Assembly (NCBI GenBank): GCA_016840595.1
Contig: JAEOSA010000115.1
Location: 1 to 6,378, forward strand
Length of the DNA: 6,378 bases
Source of the DNA: Candidatus Hermodarchaeota archaeon
GTDB taxonomy: Archaea > Asgardarchaeota > Hermodarchaeia > Hermodarchaeales > Hermodarchaeaceae
Direction of reading: 5' to 3'
Below the pieces are notes generated by a model that worked only from the letters and a program-made list of their open reading frames with translations, did no database searches and was not told the DNA's origin. The position numbers and the translations under genes are program-made. Positions 3,928 to 6,378 of this stretch are shown here, piece after piece. Position 1 is the stretch's first letter. Each line of letters opens with the position of its first letter.

Positions 3928-6378
3928 TTGGCAAAAATTATTTCGCATCTTCTGTTAATCGCAATGCTCTCCTTTGCGATTATTCCTTCGGCTGCAATTT
4001 CCACACCAGGGGCATCTTCCCCTTCTTTTCCAACATTAACTGTTTCGTTAGGTCCAACCGAAAATCATCCATCAACTCCAGGACCTGACTTAGAGATTAC
4101 AAATTATACACATAATGTCATTGAAAACCCCAACATGGAGGATTGGTTTGCTGGAGGCCCATTAAGGTGGTCACTGTACCGGAGCACAAAGAGACGTTGT
4201 TGGTTGGCTACAGACCCTCCTGATAATGTAAGTCAAGGAACCTATTCAGCAGGAATGTACACTCAATCCAGTTCGCGTGCTAATTCCTTTACTCAATGGT
4301 ATCAACCCAACGTGTATGGAGATGCAGGAAATCTCACTTTAGACTTCAACTGGTTGTGTACTCAGGTTGACTCCCCTACAAACTCTTATTTCAATCTCAA
4401 TATTCGCTTCACTGATGGTCGCTACATCAATTACTATCTTTGTGGCGGCACAAGCCTTTCAGTAGCAAATGACACCAATTATGCGTATTTCTTTGTACAA
4501 GAGCCAGTTTCGCAATGGAATGCTTTCAGTCGCAATCTTACTGCAGATTACTTAGCGGTTCCAACATTTGGTGGGTCACTGCCAGGCAGCTTCCAAATAC
4601 GTGGCATCTATTTTTACACACTATCAGCGACTGGCAATAACGAAGTAAGAGCCTTCTTTGATGATGTCTACTTAGTCAACGGAACAACTATCCATATTGG
4701 AGGATCAACACAAAACGGTAACTTCGAAACTGGAGTAGAAAGCCCCTGGCAAAACTCATACGATAGAGACCTTAGCTATGTAGAACAATGCACAACTGCT
4801 CATACAGGCGCTTCGAGCGCAAACATAACAACGGTGTCTGAAGGGGCGGACTGTGAAGCATATATCTACAGTTCACCTAACTATCGTCTGACAAGCCAAA
4901 ATCAGGGGAATTTCGGGTTCTGGTGGCACCTCAACCTTGACAACGTATACTATGGTGACATTGCCCACTTGTACTTTCAATATACGAATTTTACACATAC
5001 TCTGTATATGTATTATTACCTGGGGTATGGAGGATTATCCTATGGCAGTAATACAAGTACTTATGGTGCCATCAATGTTGCTGGATTCAATACAACTGGA
5101 TCCTGGCAATATTGCGAACGAAACCTGTGGCAAGACGCTACACTCCTCTGGGGTTCCGATGACATTCTTGTTGAGCGAATCTTTCTAAGAACTTATGGAA
5201 ATTCAGTTGGTACCCATATCGAATTACTTGTTGATGACATACACTTGACCGCTCGAGCTATTGCGGACGGGGATTACGAAGACCAACGTGATCCCGGAAC
5301 TAACATTCTTGGCTGGGGACCCTTCCGGAATAATTACTTCAACGTCACAGATCAAGCCTATGACGGGAATAAAGCTGCAAATTGCTCAGTTCCCACATTT
5401 GATTCCCTTGACATTACTCAACGTTTGCATTATCGTCCGTTGAACAGTTCACGAGAGACCTATCTTGATGTGATGTGGCGCCTCAACATCTATTCTTCTG
5501 GAGAAATCTTCTTCACTCTTCCACTCAATGATGGCACGTTCTTGAACTATGTCTTTGCTACAGATAATTGGGGCAGTTTAGTCAATAATACTGTCAATGC
5601 GTATTTCAACGTCACTAATGCTGAAACTACTGGATCCTGGTATCAAATGCATCGCGACTTGGTCCATGACTATGAGGCGGCTTTTGGCAGCCTTCCGGAT
5701 ACATCCTTCATCGAAATCCAAATAGATATCGATACATTAGCTGATCCTCTGGAAATTCTCTTTGACGATCTCTACCTTTACGATGACCCTGCACCCCTAC
5801 TTGATGATGTCGTGCTCACCCCTGGCACACCAGTGTATGACCAAGCCGTCGTAGTGGATTTGGAAGTCAAAGAGCAAGACCTTGACATGTTAGAACTTGG
5901 GTATCGTATCGACTTGGGAACATGGACCTTTGTGAGCATGGCTCATTACGCTGGGGAAATCTATCGTGCCACTATCCCCGCTCAATCCTACAATACGAGA
6001 GTGGATTACTTCTTCCGTGCTAACGACACCTGGGGCATGTACAGCGAACTCCCAGGAGGCCCTGCCACCTTCAATTATATCGTAGCAGATCTCACTGATC
6101 CGGATGTCTCCATTGATCATCCCTCGACAGGAACCGAAGTTACGGGAACGGTAGACATTGATGTCACAGCCAGCGACGAAGCAAGTGGTATGGATCGTGT
6201 TGAATTCTCCGTGGACAGCAGTATGGTTAGCAGTGATTCGAGTACACCGTACAGCTATGTGTGGGATTCAACGACCGTCGCCGATGGCAGTGTGACCATC
6301 ACCGTAACAGCCTACGATAATGACGGAAACACAGCCACCGACTCGATAACCCTCACTGTCAGCAATGGTGGAACGTTA
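3928..6378 (+). CDS. Secreted cell-surface protein with three tandem jelly-roll-like repeats and Ig-like domains, 3' end cut by window
   Basis: One uninterrupted frame of 817 codons leaves the window still open. The start is taken as TTG 3928: GAGGG lies 8 nt upstream, and translation from it gives a clean signal peptide (MAKIISHLLLIAMLSFAIIPSAA). A later ATG (3964) would remove most of that peptide. Three diverged beta-rich repeats of about 175-185 residues follow, at roughly 66-251, 262-442 and 447-619. Each opens with an N/D-rich acidic segment (NPNMEDW, NGNFETG, DGDYEDQ) and closes with FFDDVYL, LVDDIHL or LFDDLYL. This pattern resembles carbohydrate-binding or galactose-binding-like jelly-rolls (CBM4/9 type), but no profile was run. 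Next comes an Ig-like domain (about 626-718, with GEIYRATIPAQSYNTRVDYFFRANDTWG) and a second Ig-like domain of bacterial/archaeal surface type (about 726-812, ASDEASGMDRVEFSVD and VTITVTAYDNDGNTATDSITLTV). Fifteen N-x-S/T sequons suggest a glycosylated exterior protein for surface attachment or glycan binding. No catalytic domain or cell-wall anchor is visible yet. Confidence 0.88.
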   Translation, partial: MAKIISHLLLIAMLSFAIIPSAAISTPGASSPSFPTLTVSLGPTENHPSTPGPDLEITNYTHNVIENPNMEDWFAGGPLRWSLYRSTKRRCWLATDPPDNVSQGTYSAGMYTQSSSRANSFTQWYQPNVYGDAGNLTLDFNWLCTQVDSPTNSYFNLNIRFTDGRYINYYLCGGTSLSVANDTNYAYFFVQEPVSQWNAFSRNLTADYLAVPTFGGSLPGSFQIRGIYFYTLSATGNNEVRAFFDDVYLVNGTTIHIGGSTQNGNFETGVESPWQNSYDRDLSYVEQCTTAHTGASSANITTVSEGADCEAYIYSSPNYRLTSQNQGNFGFWWHLNLDNVYYGDIAHLYFQYTNFTHTLYMYYYLGYGGLSYGSNTSTYGAINVAGFNTTGSWQYCERNLWQDATLLWGSDDILVERIFLRTYGNSVGTHIELLVDDIHLTARAIADGDYEDQRDPGTNILGWGPFRNNYFNVTDQAYDGNKAANCSVPTFDSLDITQRLHYRPLNSSRETYLDVMWRLNIYSSGEIFFTLPLNDGTFLNYVFATDNWGSLVNNTVNAYFNVTNAETTGSWYQMHRDLVHDYEAAFGSLPDTSFIEIQIDIDTLADPLEILFDDLYLYDDPAPLLDDVVLTPGTPVYDQAVVVDLEVKEQDLDMLELGYRIDLGTWTFVSMAHYAGEIYRATIPAQSYNTRVDYFFRANDTWGMYSELPGGPATFNYIVADLTDPDVSIDHPSTGTEVTGTVDIDVTASDEASGMDRVEFSVDSSMVSSDSSTPYSYVWDSTTVADGSVTITVTAYDNDGNTATDSITLTVSNGGTL

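Noticed and set aside
4937..6120. Several open frames of 60-83 codons on both strands within the large secreted-protein gene
   Set aside because: All lie inside an 817-codon frame with a signal peptide and domain repeats; their products have no family features.
1..6378. CRISPR array, tRNA/rRNA genes, insertion sequences or phage genes
   Set aside because: No regularly spaced repeats, cloverleaf-like segments, transposase motifs or terminal inverted repeats were seen on either strand.

Overview
The window most likely comes from an archaeon of the Asgard group (Thorarchaeota-like). The best evidence is a Rab/Ras-type small GTPase with all five G motifs, translationally coupled to a protein that looks like a longin domain joined to a helical tail. 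Supporting signs are archaeal-style promoters (A/T-rich TATA-like boxes about 25 bp before plausible starts), U-tract terminators, GGTGA/GGAGG ribosome binding sites, and a large secreted protein rich in N-glycosylation sequons with Ig-like repeats. The lineage is inferred from gene content. No rRNA or other marker gene is present.

Layout: three genes lie on the minus strand in the left third. They are a 3'-truncated, membrane-anchored BPL_N/DJ-1-like (class I glutamine amidotransferase fold) protein (1-532), the small GTPase (664-1221) and the longin-like protein (1218-2042). The last two overlap by 4 bases (ATGA) and are probably co-transcribed from a promoter near 2105. A 345-bp divergent intergenic region (2043-2387) follows, with promoter-like boxes in both directions and several short dyads and repeats. 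On the plus strand come a GNAT acetyltransferase (2388-3149), a small HEAT-repeat protein (3353-3760) and the 5' end of a large secreted multidomain protein (3928 to the window end). The three plus-strand genes are separated by gaps of about 170-200 bp containing T-tracts and promoter-like boxes, so they are probably separate transcripts.

How the genes may work together: the longin-like protein and the GTPase form a plausible functional pair (regulator or effector plus switch). Longin and roadblock folds are known platforms for small GTPases in eukaryotic trafficking and in prokaryotic MglA/MglB-type systems. The other genes show no obvious shared pathway.

The two most interesting signals are this longin-GTPase pair and a long hairpin at 3311-3352. 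The hairpin buries the whole Shine-Dalgarno sequence of the HEAT-repeat gene and ends at the base before its GTG start, so it is a candidate cis-acting translational switch.
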